Origin: Uranotaenia lowii
Taxonomy: Eukaryota > Arthropoda > Insecta > Diptera > Culicidae
Assembly (NCBI RefSeq): GCF_029784155.1
Contig: NC_073693.1
Span: 221,167,770-221,231,769 of the forward strand
Direction of reading: 5' to 3'
Length of the DNA stretch: 64,000 nucleotides
Positions 34,858 to 46,460 of the stretch are shown here, one piece after another. The notes under the pieces are model-generated. The model had not been told where the DNA came from. It saw only the letters and a program-made list of their open reading frames with translations, and searched no databases. Each line of letters starts with the position of its first letter. The stretch's first letter is position 1. The translations under genes and the position numbers were made by a program.

Positions 34858-36425
34858 ATGATGGAAGATCCATTTTTTGTGGTGAAAGAGTAAGTCTCCA
34901 TATGTGAACTTGGCTATCTTTCCGAATGATAAAAATCGATAACGCTATTAATCTGTTTTATCTTACGTTGAACAGTTATTTTTTTTGTTCCATAGTAGCT
35001 TTTATGCGCCGTGTGGAATTTTTCATTAAGTAAATTTAGCAGTATTTTACTTAATAGTATAGACTTTTTTCTGAAATAATTTTGTATCATGGGTAAATTA
35101 TCATAAAAAATTATTTATAACATGATTAAGATATTACGCTTTAATTCTTGTGCGCTGATTGATTATTTTTCAATTTCCAGCGAAGTATTCAAGGCACTAA
35201 ACAAAACACGCGGATTATATCTCCGGTGGCGTGAACTGAATGATGCACTTTCCGGTGGCACAACAGCTGAAGCCGATTGGACCACAACAGAGTTAAAAAA
35301 TTCTCTCCGCAGCATCGAGTGGGATCTCGAGGACCTCGAGGACACGATCAATATCCTTTGCTCAAAAGATTCTTTGCTATCACTCGTATAAAAACAGTTA
35401 TAATTCTATAATCTATTTTCAATCAATAGTTAATCATTATTTTTCGAGAACTAACATCTATTTTTTATACTAACTAAACAACTTGTCCAGTATGATTCCT
35501 TAACATCAACCAACAAGTATTGTAGAGAAAAATCCTAGCAAATTTAAGATCGACAACAAAGAACTCTCAAGTCGACGTCATTTCATCGACGCTACCAGAG
35601 ATGAGGTCAAGTCTATGAAAGATCGTATGAGCATCAACCGCAACAGGGATCGCGATATAACGGCCAGACAACCGCTCTTGGATAACTGCGACAACGGTTC
35701 ACCTCAGAATCTAGCGACCAAAAATCTTATCAACAATAACTGTCTGAACGCTGGTGCAAACGGAATTATCTTGCACAGCGGAGGTGTGATCAGCTGCAAT
35801 TTAAACAACAATAATTTGAACAATCTAGCTGGAACTGGTAAAAATCTGATCAGCTCAGCCGGTGCAGCAATGGCCGCCTCACGACATAGTGGTGCCAAAT
35901 ACTCCAAGTTGGAGAACAACCTGGACGACAGCCCTACCCATTATGCACCGTCCTCTTCGTCGGTGATGTTGGACGGCGGTAGCACCCGATTCGTTGAGGA
36001 TAACCTGGCGACCCAACACCGTATCATGGCTTCCCAAGACGAACAACTCGATGTGATCAGCGATTCGATTGGCACCCTCAAAACCGTTTCTCGGCAGATT
36101 GGGATTGAGCTGGAGGAGCAGTCAGTGTAGGTTTCTAAGGTGTAGTTTGCTAACTTAGACCACATTGTATGAACGTCTGATAATCTTTTCAGAATGCTGG
36201 ATGAGCTTGGCAACGAGTTGGAACAAACGGATTCGAAGCTCGACTCAACCATGAAGAAAATGGCCAAAGTATTACACATGAATAATGGTAAGCTTGACCA
36301 ACTAAAATTGCATGAGTTATACGTAATATTATTGATTTTCATTTCCAGATCGCCGTCAGTGGATGGCCATAGTAGTGTTATCGATTGCATTGCTTGTTGT
36401 GATAGTGATCTACATTATACTTTAG
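34858..36425 (+). CDS. Syx6: Syntaxin-6 (Qc SNARE)
   Basis: Endosome/trans-Golgi t-SNARE acting in membrane fusion. Five exons: 34858-34889, 35181-35350, 35511 (or 35517)-36126, 36193-36287, 36349-36425, giving about 327-329 residues. The N-terminal domain (EDPFFVVKD, GLYLRWRELNDALS, DWTTTELKNSLRSIEWDLED) is the syntaxin-6 three-helix domain. A long Asn/Ser/Gly-rich linker follows and is longer than in the 255-residue human protein. The SNARE motif starts at DEQLDVISDSIGTLK and crosses exons 3-4 (EEQSV/MLDELGNELEQTDSK). RRQWMAIVV opens the C-terminal membrane anchor, ending IIL-stop. Introns 1, 3 and 4 are GT-AG; intron 2 looks U12-type. Start ATG 34858 or 34861 cannot be decided. It faces eEFSec tail to tail. 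Confidence 0.95.
35351..35516 (+). other. Candidate U12-type (minor spliceosome) intron in Syx6
   Basis: The intron starts ATATCCTTTG, the exact AT-class U12 5' splice site. TTCCTTAAC, the exact U12 branch consensus, lies at 35496-35504. No GT or GC donor near here joins the flanking coding sequence well. Ending at 35510 (AC) keeps frame and adds two Thr but is only 7 nt from the branch A. Ending at 35516 (AA) gives DTISIVEKNP, matching human syntaxin 6 (ETISIVE), at a typical 13-nt distance. AC at 35514 breaks the frame. Confidence 0.8.
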
Positions 36426-37643
36426 GTCTACATCTTACGGTGTGTATGGTTAAGCGCCAATTCAATACCGTTGTGGAGTATTTCACTTAGTTGCAACGAA
36501 ACTTATATACCTAGCACTTTAACGTAGATAAGGAATGGAGAAAAAAACAACAACAACAAAATGCAATGACTGAAGGAAGATTACTGCAACATATATCAAG
36601 TATCAATAGCAAGATTTCAGTACATTCGCTAGATTCCAATCAAAAATGATTCCAGCAGCTGTAAGGCAAGATTCCCCGAATTGCATAGCTTATGCTATGT
36701 GAGGTCTGTGGAAAATGGATTAGGTTTTCATAAAAAAACCATTCAAAATAGAATTCGACTCTATACTTTCTTAATAGCATTAGAAATCTGGTGTGTATGC
36801 CGATCAAAAAGTGATTAATGTAAAGATTGTAACCATAAGGTAAACTGGTAACGAGGTTTGCACTGCTCGTTTGAATTATACAAATCCCCGTGTACATAGA
36901 TATGGACCGGTATTCCCAAAATTATGACACGAATATAAGCTCTTCAAAATGTAAACAAAAAAAATATATAATTACACATTTTTCCACGATGCATAGAACC
37001 ATGGAAACCATTACAGTAGAAACTTGAAGTTAATGTGAACATCACTAACAGATTTATATTGCACCTGGCACCGGAAATCGCCTGGCAGGTTTCCATTCCT
37101 TTAACATACTATATATCTTACTGCTAAGAATTCCCTTCACTAGAGTTGAAATAATTTTGTAAAAAAAAAACAAATCTAGTCACAGTTTATTCCTTTAAGA
37201 ATGCATCAAAGTAAAAATATTATTTGCAACACCCCGGGTCTGTTTCCGGTTTATGTTATTATAAACGAGTATCTCAAAGAAACTTCATGGCTTAAGTTAC
37301 AGTATACCCGAAGTACCTATGGCCAAATTTTCAAATATTTTGAACGCATTTTCTTGAGTACTGATATCATTTAAGAAAACCAGCAATAGTACGGTTAGAA
37401 CAGTTTTCTTTTGATACGGTTTTTTTTTGTTTTAAATAAAATACTGAACAACAGAAACTCGTAAAGTCAAACATTCTCTTTTACTTACTTTTCCTTATGG
37501 GCGACAGGCAAGCGTTCCAAGGGCTCCCAGACACCAGCTGATCGCGCGTGCCTCAACAACAGTCTTCGTAAAATATTATTTTCACATTCTTTTCGATTCT
37601 TTTCGGATACCTCGAAACAAAAGGCCCTCGAGTACAATAGCTA
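36426..37643. other. Syx6-eEFSec convergent intergenic region
   Basis: 3' UTRs of both genes. AT-rich, with ACAACAACAACAAA near 36546. An open frame at 36640-36897 (minus) has no recognisable product. No repeat element could be defined. Confidence 0.5.
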
Positions 37644-39302
37644 CTATTGAACAACTTTATTACCGGCTTTGGTACTGAAAATAAACTTCTTAAATTTCAC
37701 TTCCACCTGAACTGCGGAAACTTTCTGTTTCAGTTGTTCGAGTGTTTCTTTTGAAAGTGGCTCCTGGAACCGCAGTTTTACTTTGGAAGTTGTTCCAAAT
37801 GTGTCCGCTATGATGCCACGTTCACCAGTGCTAAGTCGTACGTCCAACCCTATAAATGCCTGCCGGTTGTTGCCGTCCTTCTTGAAGAGAGAGGTGGCGA
37901 TCAGTTCTGACTCGTTCACCACTCGTTGTATTGAGCCGGTTTTATGCTTTTCTTTGAAAACTTTCATGCTTGGCAGAAAACTAGTGCGGTAGTTTTTATC
38001 CGTAACTCCATAATCTAAATGACCATGGAAAGCTATGCGGCACATATTTGAGTGGATATCGGTGTCCAGTTTAGATCCAATAACGAGAGATGAAGGTACA
38101 GCTTGGATCGGCTTCTCGAATTCCAGTAGGACATAACTAGCAACGTTATGTTCGTCCTTAGAATTTGGATCCAGTTCTTCTGCGTACTCGTAAGGCGAGT
38201 TTATATCAAAGCTTTCTAGTGTGCTTTTAAACAAAAGAATTCGGGCCATCGTTGTTTCGTATCCACATGTAACATGATACTTTGAACCCGATCGAATCAT
38301 GCTTTTAAAATATTTTATTGGATATAATCTCATTATCACTGCATGGACATCTTTCACAATGCCTGGCTTCGACAGGAGACCTCGCTCGAGTAACTTCGGA
38401 TCGAACTGTGTAATGCATAAGCCTACGCGATCTCCCTGTTTAGCTACCTGTTGACTTTGTTTGAACATCTGAATCGATTTCACCTTTTTAACCTGTCTGA
38501 TTTTCGGTATTTCTATATCTTCGTTCAAAGTCACCTGGCCCTGAAGAACAGTTCCTGTGCAAACTGTTCCATGACCTTTGATGCTGAAACAATGATCTAC
38601 TGCAAATAAAAACGGTGCCTCCACGTACCTCTCTGGGATGGAAGTATGCTGTTGAAGAGCGTCCACCAGTTTGTCCATATGCAATCCTGCCAAAGCAGAA
38701 ACTTCTACCACCGGTGAACCAGCAAAAACCGTTCCGGCCAAAGCCATCGTCAACCCTTTTTTGGCCTTTTCAATAAACTTCGGTTGTTTAATTTGATCGA
38801 GTGCGTCAATTTTATTCAACGTTACTATCATTTTCCTACAGGTTAGTTCCCCGATGACCAAACATTCTGCCGTTTGCGTCTGTATTCCTTTAGCAATATC
38901 TACGACCAGGATGATCATGTCAACAATTTGAGCTCCACCAATGATGGTTCGTATCAAACTGGCATGGCCTGGACAGTCTACGAAAGTATACTGCAGCTTG
39001 TCATGAGTCACCAATTGCGAACGAAGATGATCCGGTAAGTTCACCTGAGAATCAGTCATTTTGTTCCAGTATACCGAAAGTAATTTAAAATTATTTATTT
39101 TTAAAAAAATTTAAAAATTAAAAAAAAAAAACCTCCAACATACCTGTAATCCACTAAATCCCAGATCGAGTGTAATCCCGCGCTGCTGTGACTGGGGGTT
39201 CTTGTCGAATGCGGCAGTACTTGCAACGCCGCTCAACGCTTTGGCCAAGGTAGTTTTGCCGGAATCGACATGACCGACAATTCCTACGTTGATGTTCAAC
39301 AT
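37644..39302 (-). CDS. eEFSec: Selenocysteine-specific elongation factor eEFSec
   Basis: GTPase that delivers Sec-tRNA(Sec) to UGA codons on SECIS-bearing mRNAs. Two exons on the minus strand: 39302-39144 and 39044-37644, with a 99-bp GT-AG intron in phase 0, giving 519 residues (Drosophila is close to this; human is 596). Exon 1 has the P-loop GHVDSGKTT and switch region STAAFDKNPQSQQRGITLDL. Exon 2 has DCPGHASLIRTIIGGAQIVD (G3), NKID (G4) and SAL (G5). The beta-barrel domains contain VDHCFSIKGHGTVCTGTVL and ITQFDPKLLERGL. The C-terminal domain IV contains FHGHLDYGV, SLFKKD and STGERGIIADTFG and ends in a basic KFKKFIFSTKAGNKVVQ. All GTPase motifs are intact, so the gene looks functional. 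An in-frame ATG at 39059 is intronic and is not the start. Confidence 0.96.
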
Positions 39303-39429
39303 CAGAAAAAATAGCAGTCAGAATCAAACATCCAAACCTCTGGTACTCTGTACATAAACGATTGAACAGCACTGACTAAAATCAAACAAAAGAATAGTTG
39401 ATTCATTTTTGTTGTGTTGTGTTTATCAT

Positions 39430-40640
39430 CTTTCTACAAACCATGATGGCTCTAGATATGGTGATCTCAGATGCCAAATCGCCATTCCGCCATATTGAAA
39501 AAAGTTTTGACAGCCGGCTGTAGTGTTTACGAAAAAAGGGGTCAAGGGATGCCAGGTGTTAGTGATAAAAAATCAGATGGGAAAAAAGTGTGTATATGTG
39601 CAGAAGCCAATCGTAAAGGAAAGTTAAAAAGATTTAAAACCGTACTGGGGTTTAGTTTATTTTATTATATTTAAATTGAGTTTTCGGAAAAAAGCAATGA
39701 TATGAGTATATTCAATGAATTAATTTGTATTCTAAACACTTTTTTTCAATAAAATTACAATACAGTTCGGTCTATCCGTATGTTCCGAAAAAGAAAAACT
39801 TTTTTTGACCGTTATGATAGAAAGGATCTTAAAGGGTGGAACAAACAACTAAAACCCTAAACCGGATGTTGTTTGCTCCTTATATTCTTTTTACCTTATC
39901 CAAAGAGCTATTTTGTTTCCCTTTAATCGAAAAGTGTTGGATGAAAATAAACGTAAATCGGTTTTGCTAAAGGAATGCTCTAAATTCTGCTATTGATCAT
40001 TTTCATGTAAATGATAAACGATTTTATGATTCGAAATGCTACCCATCAGATCCGGATTACTCGATTGGATCTTCTGGAGCAGCGATGGCAACAGACGGGG
40101 GTCCTCCTGAAGCAGCTTTTTCATCTCGATGAAGATCGGATGTTCCTGCAGGAGGGCCAGCCGCTTCTCGGACGATGGAATGTAACGCCTCGCTATGTTA
40201 CCATCCGATTCGATGACTTTCTGCTGCTTCTAGATAGCTCTTGAAAGAAAAAAGTGTTGAATAAGCATAAATTTGTCATAAGTAATGCAAAATTAATGTT
40301 ACTAACCGCTACCGACAAAGCTGGCACCGTCGTTTATAGGTCCAACTTCTTCCAGCTTTGCTTACCAGCCCGGAGCTCAGCCGGAAGATTTTGTTTCGAT
40401 TCTATGAATTATATTTGCAAAAATCAAGGCGAAATCTTTGTCTAAGCAATATCTTGATGATTGGCAAAACTTCGTGTTTTACAAAAAATCAGAGCACCTG
40501 GCATCCCAGCCAGCCAGCAGCCAGCCGAACAGCCAGCTGTCAAATTTCGGCTCCTCCTCCGCCTCCAACCCTCGTCTACTTTTTGCCAAAGAGAGACCAC
40601 CATATCTAGAGCCATCATGCTACAAACGACACACGGAAAA
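39430..40640. repeat. Imperfect inverted repeat flanking a ~0.9 kb segment
   Basis: CATGATGGCTCTAGATATGG near 39442 faces CCATATCTAGAGCCATCATG near 40600. Further in, TTTTGACAGCCGGCTGTAG and GATGCCAGGTGTT near 39505-39560 face CACCTGGCATCCC and ACAGCCAGCTGTCAAATTT near 40495-40545. The arms total roughly 120-140 bp with gaps. The structure may be a TE, or a duplicated and inverted gene piece. Confidence 0.6.
39991..40240 (-). pseudogene. Fragment resembling an STI1/XPC-binding (Rad23/ubiquilin-type) domain
   Basis: A minus-strand frame reads RRYIPSSEKRLALLQEHP, then FIEMKKLLQEDPRLLPSLLQ, then KIQSSNPDLMGSISNHK, before a stop at about 39992. The spacing hP.F..M..LL..DP.LLP.LLQ.I...NP.LM..I resembles the XPC-binding domain of Rad23 or the STI1 repeats of ubiquilin. 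There is a stop upstream in the same frame. TTCTTTCAAG, a possible splice acceptor, precedes it at about 40240. It sits inside an inverted repeat. It is either a decayed gene copy or an exon of a gene I could not assemble. Confidence 0.4.
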
Positions 40641-40689
40641 GAAACATGCAAAATTTTGAAAATTTTACTCAAAGCTTATTACACGCTAG

Positions 40690-41790
40690 AAACTATTAAA
40701 CCATATATGTTTCAAAAATAACCATTTTTGACGTTTTCCCGGGAAATGTCATTTTATGAGTTCTCCATGAGAACCCATAAAATGACTTTTCGGGGAGAAC
40801 TAGAAATATGGTTATTTTTTAACCGTAAGGAAGATTACCGTAGAAATTGAAAAATGGTTATTTTTTAACCGTAAGAGCTGTTTTGTGCGATTTGTAAAAT
40901 TGATTACAATTATCGAAGGAATTTAGAAACAACAAGAGTCATCTGGAAAATAATTTTATTTCTTGTACATTATGATAATACTTATAAACTATGACCCATT
41001 ATAATAGTTTGATAGTTTTTTAAATAAATTATGACTGGCATCTTGCTTTAAGCAAGCGCCAACAGCAGCCGAATCACCTGGTAGCAAAATTAAAATTCCT
41101 CACGAGCGCTACCGGGATGGATAAATTGAAACGAGCTCTGCGGAATGGTGAATACAATAATCACTAATCTGCTATCCTTAACGGGGTGAGGGTGGAGGAG
41201 GCGGGTCTTGCGAATAATCTTCGACTCGCTGGTGATGTTTGTCATACATTCCGGCCCGTTCCAGCTCCTTCCGGATGGTGTCAAACACAATTCCTTACTT
41301 CGATTAGCTGTGGCTGGTAACGATGGACCGGTGGGTGAATCCTCATCCTATTGAATGTTGTTGGTGTATCTGCCGTGCCTAAACCGGCGTCATCCAATCG
41401 GTATCCTGAAAAATTTTTTGCTTATGATCTTGAGATCGACGTATAATTGAAAGAAATCACTTATAAGTGGTATACCTTTCTCCATCTCCTACAAATCCGA
41501 AGTTTCCACCGAGAACCGATTTATATGGAAACTGGATGCTGTTCCGCGGAAGAAAAAAAAATTGCTTAATGGGCGTCCGGCTGCAATTACCGCTTTCAAA
41601 ATGGCGATATCAAATTATTCAACCATTTTCTGGCTTATACTCGAAAACTACCAAAATGGTTAAAATTCTTTCTAGGAAAATTGTTGAAAAATAACCATAT
41701 TGGCGGTTTTGAAGTAAATATCATAAAATGGTTATTTAAGAACCATAAATGGTTATATAAAAATGAGCGTGTATTGGCCCATGCAACAAA
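40690..41790. other. Repeat-rich spacer with AACCATTTT motifs
   Basis: AAAAATGGTTATTTTTTAAC-like phrases recur at about 40700, 40810, 40850, 41685 and 41733 in both orientations. A palindrome (CATTTTATG...CATAAAATG) spans 40750-40785. This resembles a MITE with AAATAACCAT-type ends. Between them, the minus-strand frame near 41285-41190 reads FDTIRKELERAGMYDKHHQ, which looks protein-like, but I do not recognise it and it soon breaks. Confidence 0.45.
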
Positions 41791-42107
41791 AAGTTTCCTA
41801 TCCCCCGCTACTACTTCCGGTTGACTGACAGCAGCTGGTTGTCATTGTTCTGTCTGTTTTTCTTTCCGGTTGTCGACTTGTGGCAGTGAAGTCCTGTTTT
41901 ATTAAGAGTAATAATAATTTTTCATAAATTCGGAGGCTATCTACAACAATTTTGTTCAATTTCACTCCATAGCTGTTGCTGTGACAAGAAAAAACCTTCC
42001 CGAGAAGAAGTTGAAGAGAAATTGTTGATGCATCCTGTTACATTTTACTATGTTTACTGTGCGATTTCGACTAACTCCTCCATTCTCACTTCCAGCCAGC
42101 GTTTACA

Positions 42108-43124
42108 ATGGCCAAGTCCAAGAATCACACCAATCACAATCAAAGTAAGTTTTTTTTTCTGAGATATTCTGTCCCTTTGAGTATTCATAACTTTTATTTT
42201 CTCTTAGACCAAAAGGCCCACAAAAATGGAATCAAGCGTCCCCGCCGTCAACGCAACGAATCGACCCGTGGTGTAAGTATGCATTCTCAATTAGCCTTTG
42301 CTCTGTGAAAGTTAAATTGTGTTTTGCCATCTTTTGTTTCAATGCTTAACAGTTTTGTTTCTTTTAATTTATGTAAGGTAATATGGGAAGGTCCATCTTC
42401 TCTATTTTAAGCATTCAACGGCAAAGCTATGTAAAGTTAAAATAGAAATTTTATTAACAAGGTACTTTTGAAACCACAAATCATTTTTAAATTGTTCCTG
42501 CCGTAAAGTAATTGATTTAAAATTTGAACTACTTATTACGGAATAATTCAGAATGTCTTAGCAGATTTACAAGGTAAAAGTTCCGATATCCGCCTTCATC
42601 TTCTGTTCGCACGTACCTATGCCTGCGATTGAAACTGGTTTTAGAGTTTATTTTTAAGGGATTTACGCTTGCTTATTTTTTGTAATTATTCTAAATGCTT
42701 CATGTATTATGAATATTCGACTTTAAAAAAAGAAAAGAACATAAGATTATAAAGTAAATTCAAATAAATTAACAGTTGAATGTTATTGAATCAATTGATG
42801 CATTTTTCTTTGATATCTTTTGGCTAGTCAAAATATAATTTGTAATCATTTCCGCTATTTTTGGTTTGAGCTCTGCGCAACATATTAATGTAAATGCAAA
42901 TTTTATTCATCTACTATGTGAACCCAGACACCAAAATCATAAAAAAAAACTTAAAATTCTACCTTTTTACAATCTCATCTCTTTCTCCCCAATAGATGTG
43001 CCAGAAATTCCTGCGCAACCTACGATTCTCGAAGAAGGGTAACTTGTCTCGGGAAGAATCCCTGAAGCGTGCTGAGGAGCGCAAGGCGAAATTCGCCGGT
43101 CAGCCAGCACCGGTTAAATTGTAA
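42108..43124 (+). CDS. RpL29: 60S ribosomal protein L29 (eL29)
   Basis: Small basic protein of the large cytosolic ribosomal subunit. Three coding exons: 42108-42144, 42208-42272, 42996-43124, all with GT-AG introns (63 and 723 bp), encoding 76 residues, as in Drosophila. It begins [12 protein letters not shown], continues [14 protein letters not shown] and [16 protein letters not shown], and ends APVKL. CACTTCCAG just before CCAGCGTTTACAATGG suggests a further intron in the 5' UTR. The pyrimidine-rich TTTTTCTTTCC near 41858 could be the TOP-type transcription start. AATAAA is at 43254. The 723-bp intron is AT-rich, and I could not identify a snoRNA in it. The ATG inside the third exon start (ATGTGC) is an internal Met. 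Confidence 0.96.
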
Positions 43125-43432
43125 ACGGTAGGCGCTACGTCCATTTATCTACATTTGATCCGTGATCAATATTATGGAAAAAGGAGGGAAAATCGTTTGT
43201 GAGAATGATAAATGCGTTCGATTTCCGAAAATATTCGGAAAAGTGGAACAAACAATAAACATGAGTTTTAAAAAATGAACCCCGGGTTATTGGAACATTT
43301 AGGTAAATTGAGAACAATCCTTTCAAGAAGTTTTACGTTAAAATAACTTATCAACAATGGAACCGATAAGTTTATTCGAAATATTTTTTTTTCAAAAATC
43401 TGAACAACACTATTTTACAAACACCTATTTTT

Positions 43433-45264
43433 TCAATCGTCCAAAATCGTCTCTAGGAAATCATCCATTCGTCTGTTGGAAGCGGAACCAATATTGTTCT
43501 TCGACGGGTGTCTCGTCAATTTGCCAGCCTTCAGTCGGGCCGTGGTACTGCTGTTGCTAGCAGTTTTCAACGCTGCTCCTTTTTCTATCGCCATGTTAGT
43601 ACTGGTTGTCGGTTTCGGTTTTGGTTCGGGGAATCCTTCGAAGTTTTCCTTTTTCTCTGATCCACCCAATCCGTTGAAAATCATGTTGTTCGGCATCGCA
43701 CATAATTTCATATCCAATCGTGGTTTTCGAAGAATGGAGAACTTCTCACTCAGATCGTTTTGCGTTTTGGCAGTAGATTGAGTCCCTGTGCGATTGTCCT
43801 TTGGTTTGACGATCGCTGCACTAAGGCCAGCTCGTCGCAGCGGTGCCAATCCAATACTACTAGCCTTGATGTCAAGATAAGGCGAATCTGATTGCAATAT
43901 GTTTCGAACTTTATCGGACTGAAACAAAGAAAATGATCTTAGTTTTGTTTTAAACTTTTCAGGTTAGACTACAGTTATTGTCAAACGTATGTACGCTTAA
44001 AAAGATTATGTACTTTTGACAGTTAATTTTCCATTCAGAAAATTTAAAAATCGTCACCTTTCCTCTAGTTTTGATAGTGAGAATCAGCTCTCGTTGTGTA
44101 TTAAACACCTTATAGCTAGTTCGCAGACCTGGTGTCTGCGACTAGTTGGTCAAAACCGTTAAAACTACACAAACACAAGAATTGACATCTACCAGTAAGT
44201 AGAAGAAGTATATTTTCACTGCAGATTTAGCGTATCAAAATGTTCAATGCAATGGTTTATGATTAAGTTTTCAAATTCGAAAGCACTCAATTAAACTTTA
44301 CTTAAAAAAATAATCTCACCATAGGAGTACTCATGTCCATATCCAGTTCGATTCGTTTCCGCTTGACTGGCTGATCGGGGGTCGCTAGAACAATTGAATC
44401 CGACTCGCTATCGTTTGATGCGTTCAACACACGCCTTTCCAACTTTTTGATTTCCTGCTCGAGGCGATAATTTTCGCTTTCGGCGGTGGACAGTTTTTCC
44501 TCCAGCTGTTTTCGCCGGGTACGTTCATCGTGCAAATCGTTTTGGATGGACTTCATGCGGTCGCGCATTTCGTTCTTCTTGGAATCGCATCCTTTGAGTT
44601 CCCGCTTGAGGGATGCGACCAGAACAGCCAGAGTCCTAGAGTTATTTTCTTGGGTCAACATTTCTTCGACTTCCTTTGCCGTGGCTGATATCACGTGCTC
44701 AACAGTAGACATCAGATCCATTTTCGATTTCAGTTCCTTCAGCTCCGTCTGCAGTTTCTGCATGTGAGCCCGGTCGCCACGAAGCATGTCCACTTCCTGC
44801 TTGTAGGCTGTGATTGTAAAATCTTTGGATTTGACCATATCCTCAAGAGCAGTCAATGTCTTTTTCATCTTTTTACGCTCAACTTTATTAGCACTGTCTT
44901 TCTGTTCATAGTCGTTAAGCTTTTTTTCCTTTTCGCGCATCAATAATGTCATATTGTCCAGTTTATGAAGAAGTGTAGCTGTGTCCTCCGGTGCATCGGC
45001 ATTCGATGCTATGTTGAAATAAACTTTAATGAGGCTTTTTTCGTGGCATTTGTTGCGACACTGCGGACAGGATTTGGACCTAATGCAACGAAGGTTGATT
45101 AAAATAATAGCCTTTACTTGAACATAGATATTTTAACTGAACGGCACTTACCTTTGTAGCCATTGCAACAGACAAGTGTAATGAAAGGAATGTCCACATG
45201 GCGTCATGTGGATATCATCTGACGGCATGAACAAATCCGAACAAATTGCACAAGTTAAATTCAT
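43433..45264 (-). CDS. nopo: E3 ubiquitin ligase TRAIP (no poles)
   Basis: RING E3 that ubiquitinates targets at stalled replication forks; the Drosophila orthologue nopo guards early embryonic divisions. Three exons on the minus strand: 45264-45152, 45079-44320, 43918-43433, with GT-AG introns of 72 and 401 bp, encoding 452 residues. The RING is C5-x2-C8...C23-x-H25-x2-H28-x2-C31...C42-x2-C45. Residues ~65-280 form a long coiled coil (REKEKKLNDYEQKDSANK, KKLERRVLNA). The C-terminal part has the family motif FNGLGGSEKKE and ends RRMDDFLETILDD, in the position of the vertebrate C-terminal PCNA-binding region. AATAAA (minus) is at 43371-43376, about 110 bp from the RpL29 signal. Upstream it is head to head with mRpS17, across a block of transposons. 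Confidence 0.93.
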
Positions 45265-45388
45265 CGTATTTTAAATTATAAACTACAATTAAAAAATATT
45301 TTCATTTAACGTTACTGATGTTTACAACGGACGGCGCATGCACGGGGACGGATTATTTATAAATAATTGCAAACGACGACTCGCTGAT

Positions 45389-45769
45389 CAGAGGTGCCAA
45401 GTGTCCTGAAAACTCAGGAATTGTGCTAATTTCAGAAAGACCGTCTTGATTTCTAAATTGTCTTGATTTTTGAAATTGGTCTTCCAGTACAGTTCTGACT
45501 TTCAAAGAAATATCTAAACTGTAAATAAATTTATAGTTAAAAAGATTTCGAGCAAATCCGTAATGAAATAGTTAAACCGATAATGATGTTCGGTTTAAAT
45601 GATATATCAACTGCAGGCCTCAATCCATTAATAAAGGCGTCTTCAATAAGTTCAATGCCTCTATTTCGCCTTAATTTATGCAATTTAAGCAGAATTTGTA
45701 GTGCCCTGAAAAATCCTGATTTTATCTTCATGTTGACCTAATTTTTGACAAACCCACCTGGCATCCCTG
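45389..45769. mobile_element. hAT-like MITE, CAGAGGTGCCAAGTG ends (381 bp)
   Basis: CAGAGGTGCCAAGTG and CACCTGGCATCCCTG are imperfect inverted ends. Interior TTGCATAAATTAAGGCG (read on the minus strand) and CAGGATTTTTCAGG match the MITE at 45795, which lies 25 bp away in inverse orientation. No matching target duplication is visible. It lies 124 bp upstream of the TRAIP start codon. Confidence 0.7.
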
Positions 45770-46460
45770 TCGGAAAAACAGCTTCGTTCAAAACCAGGGG
45801 TGCCAGGTGGTTTCGACAAAAATCAGGACATCGCGAAGGTAAAAATCAGGATTTTTCAGGACCTTCAGGACACTTCTGGATTCTTGAAAATATTAAGGAT
45901 TTCTGCTTAAATTGCATAAATATAGGCGCAATACAGGTGCTGTAAATGTTTTGATTTATGCAACAACAGTAAGCAGCTTCTTGGCTGGCCTGTAGTTCAT
46001 ATCGAAAAACAACATTTAAATATCATCGCTGAACCGAAGATTATCATCTGTTGAATGGGTTTATCTATTTCTTTTCATTTACAACTATGTTTATTAGGCC
46101 TTTTACTTTGACAAAGTTTAAATGTGCCGAGTGTGTCTATAAATTTAACACTTAACTATATAGGTTAGTAGGGGAGGGGGCCGTAATAGTCGCGGCGTCT
46201 CAACGGTTAGAAAAATTTACTAAGGAAGGGGAAAAGGGTAACAAAAGGGTCGTATTCGAAAACAGTTTCCATTGGGGTCCGGTGGTGGCCTTCTGTTGCT
46301 GTTGTTACGATTGCAACGAGGTTTGGCAGAGATATCCATTTTGCTGGCCAGCCTTACTTCCGGTATTGTCGAACCCGTTGGATGATAGGGGTATCTCTAA
46401 CAAATAGACAAAAGAAACGTTAAATAAGGTAAACACACAAAAGAAACGTGGACAGGAAGA

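Noticed and set aside
42273..42995. snoRNA in the RpL29 intron
   Set aside because: Ribosomal protein introns often host snoRNAs, but I could not find paired C/D boxes or an H/ACA fold by eye.
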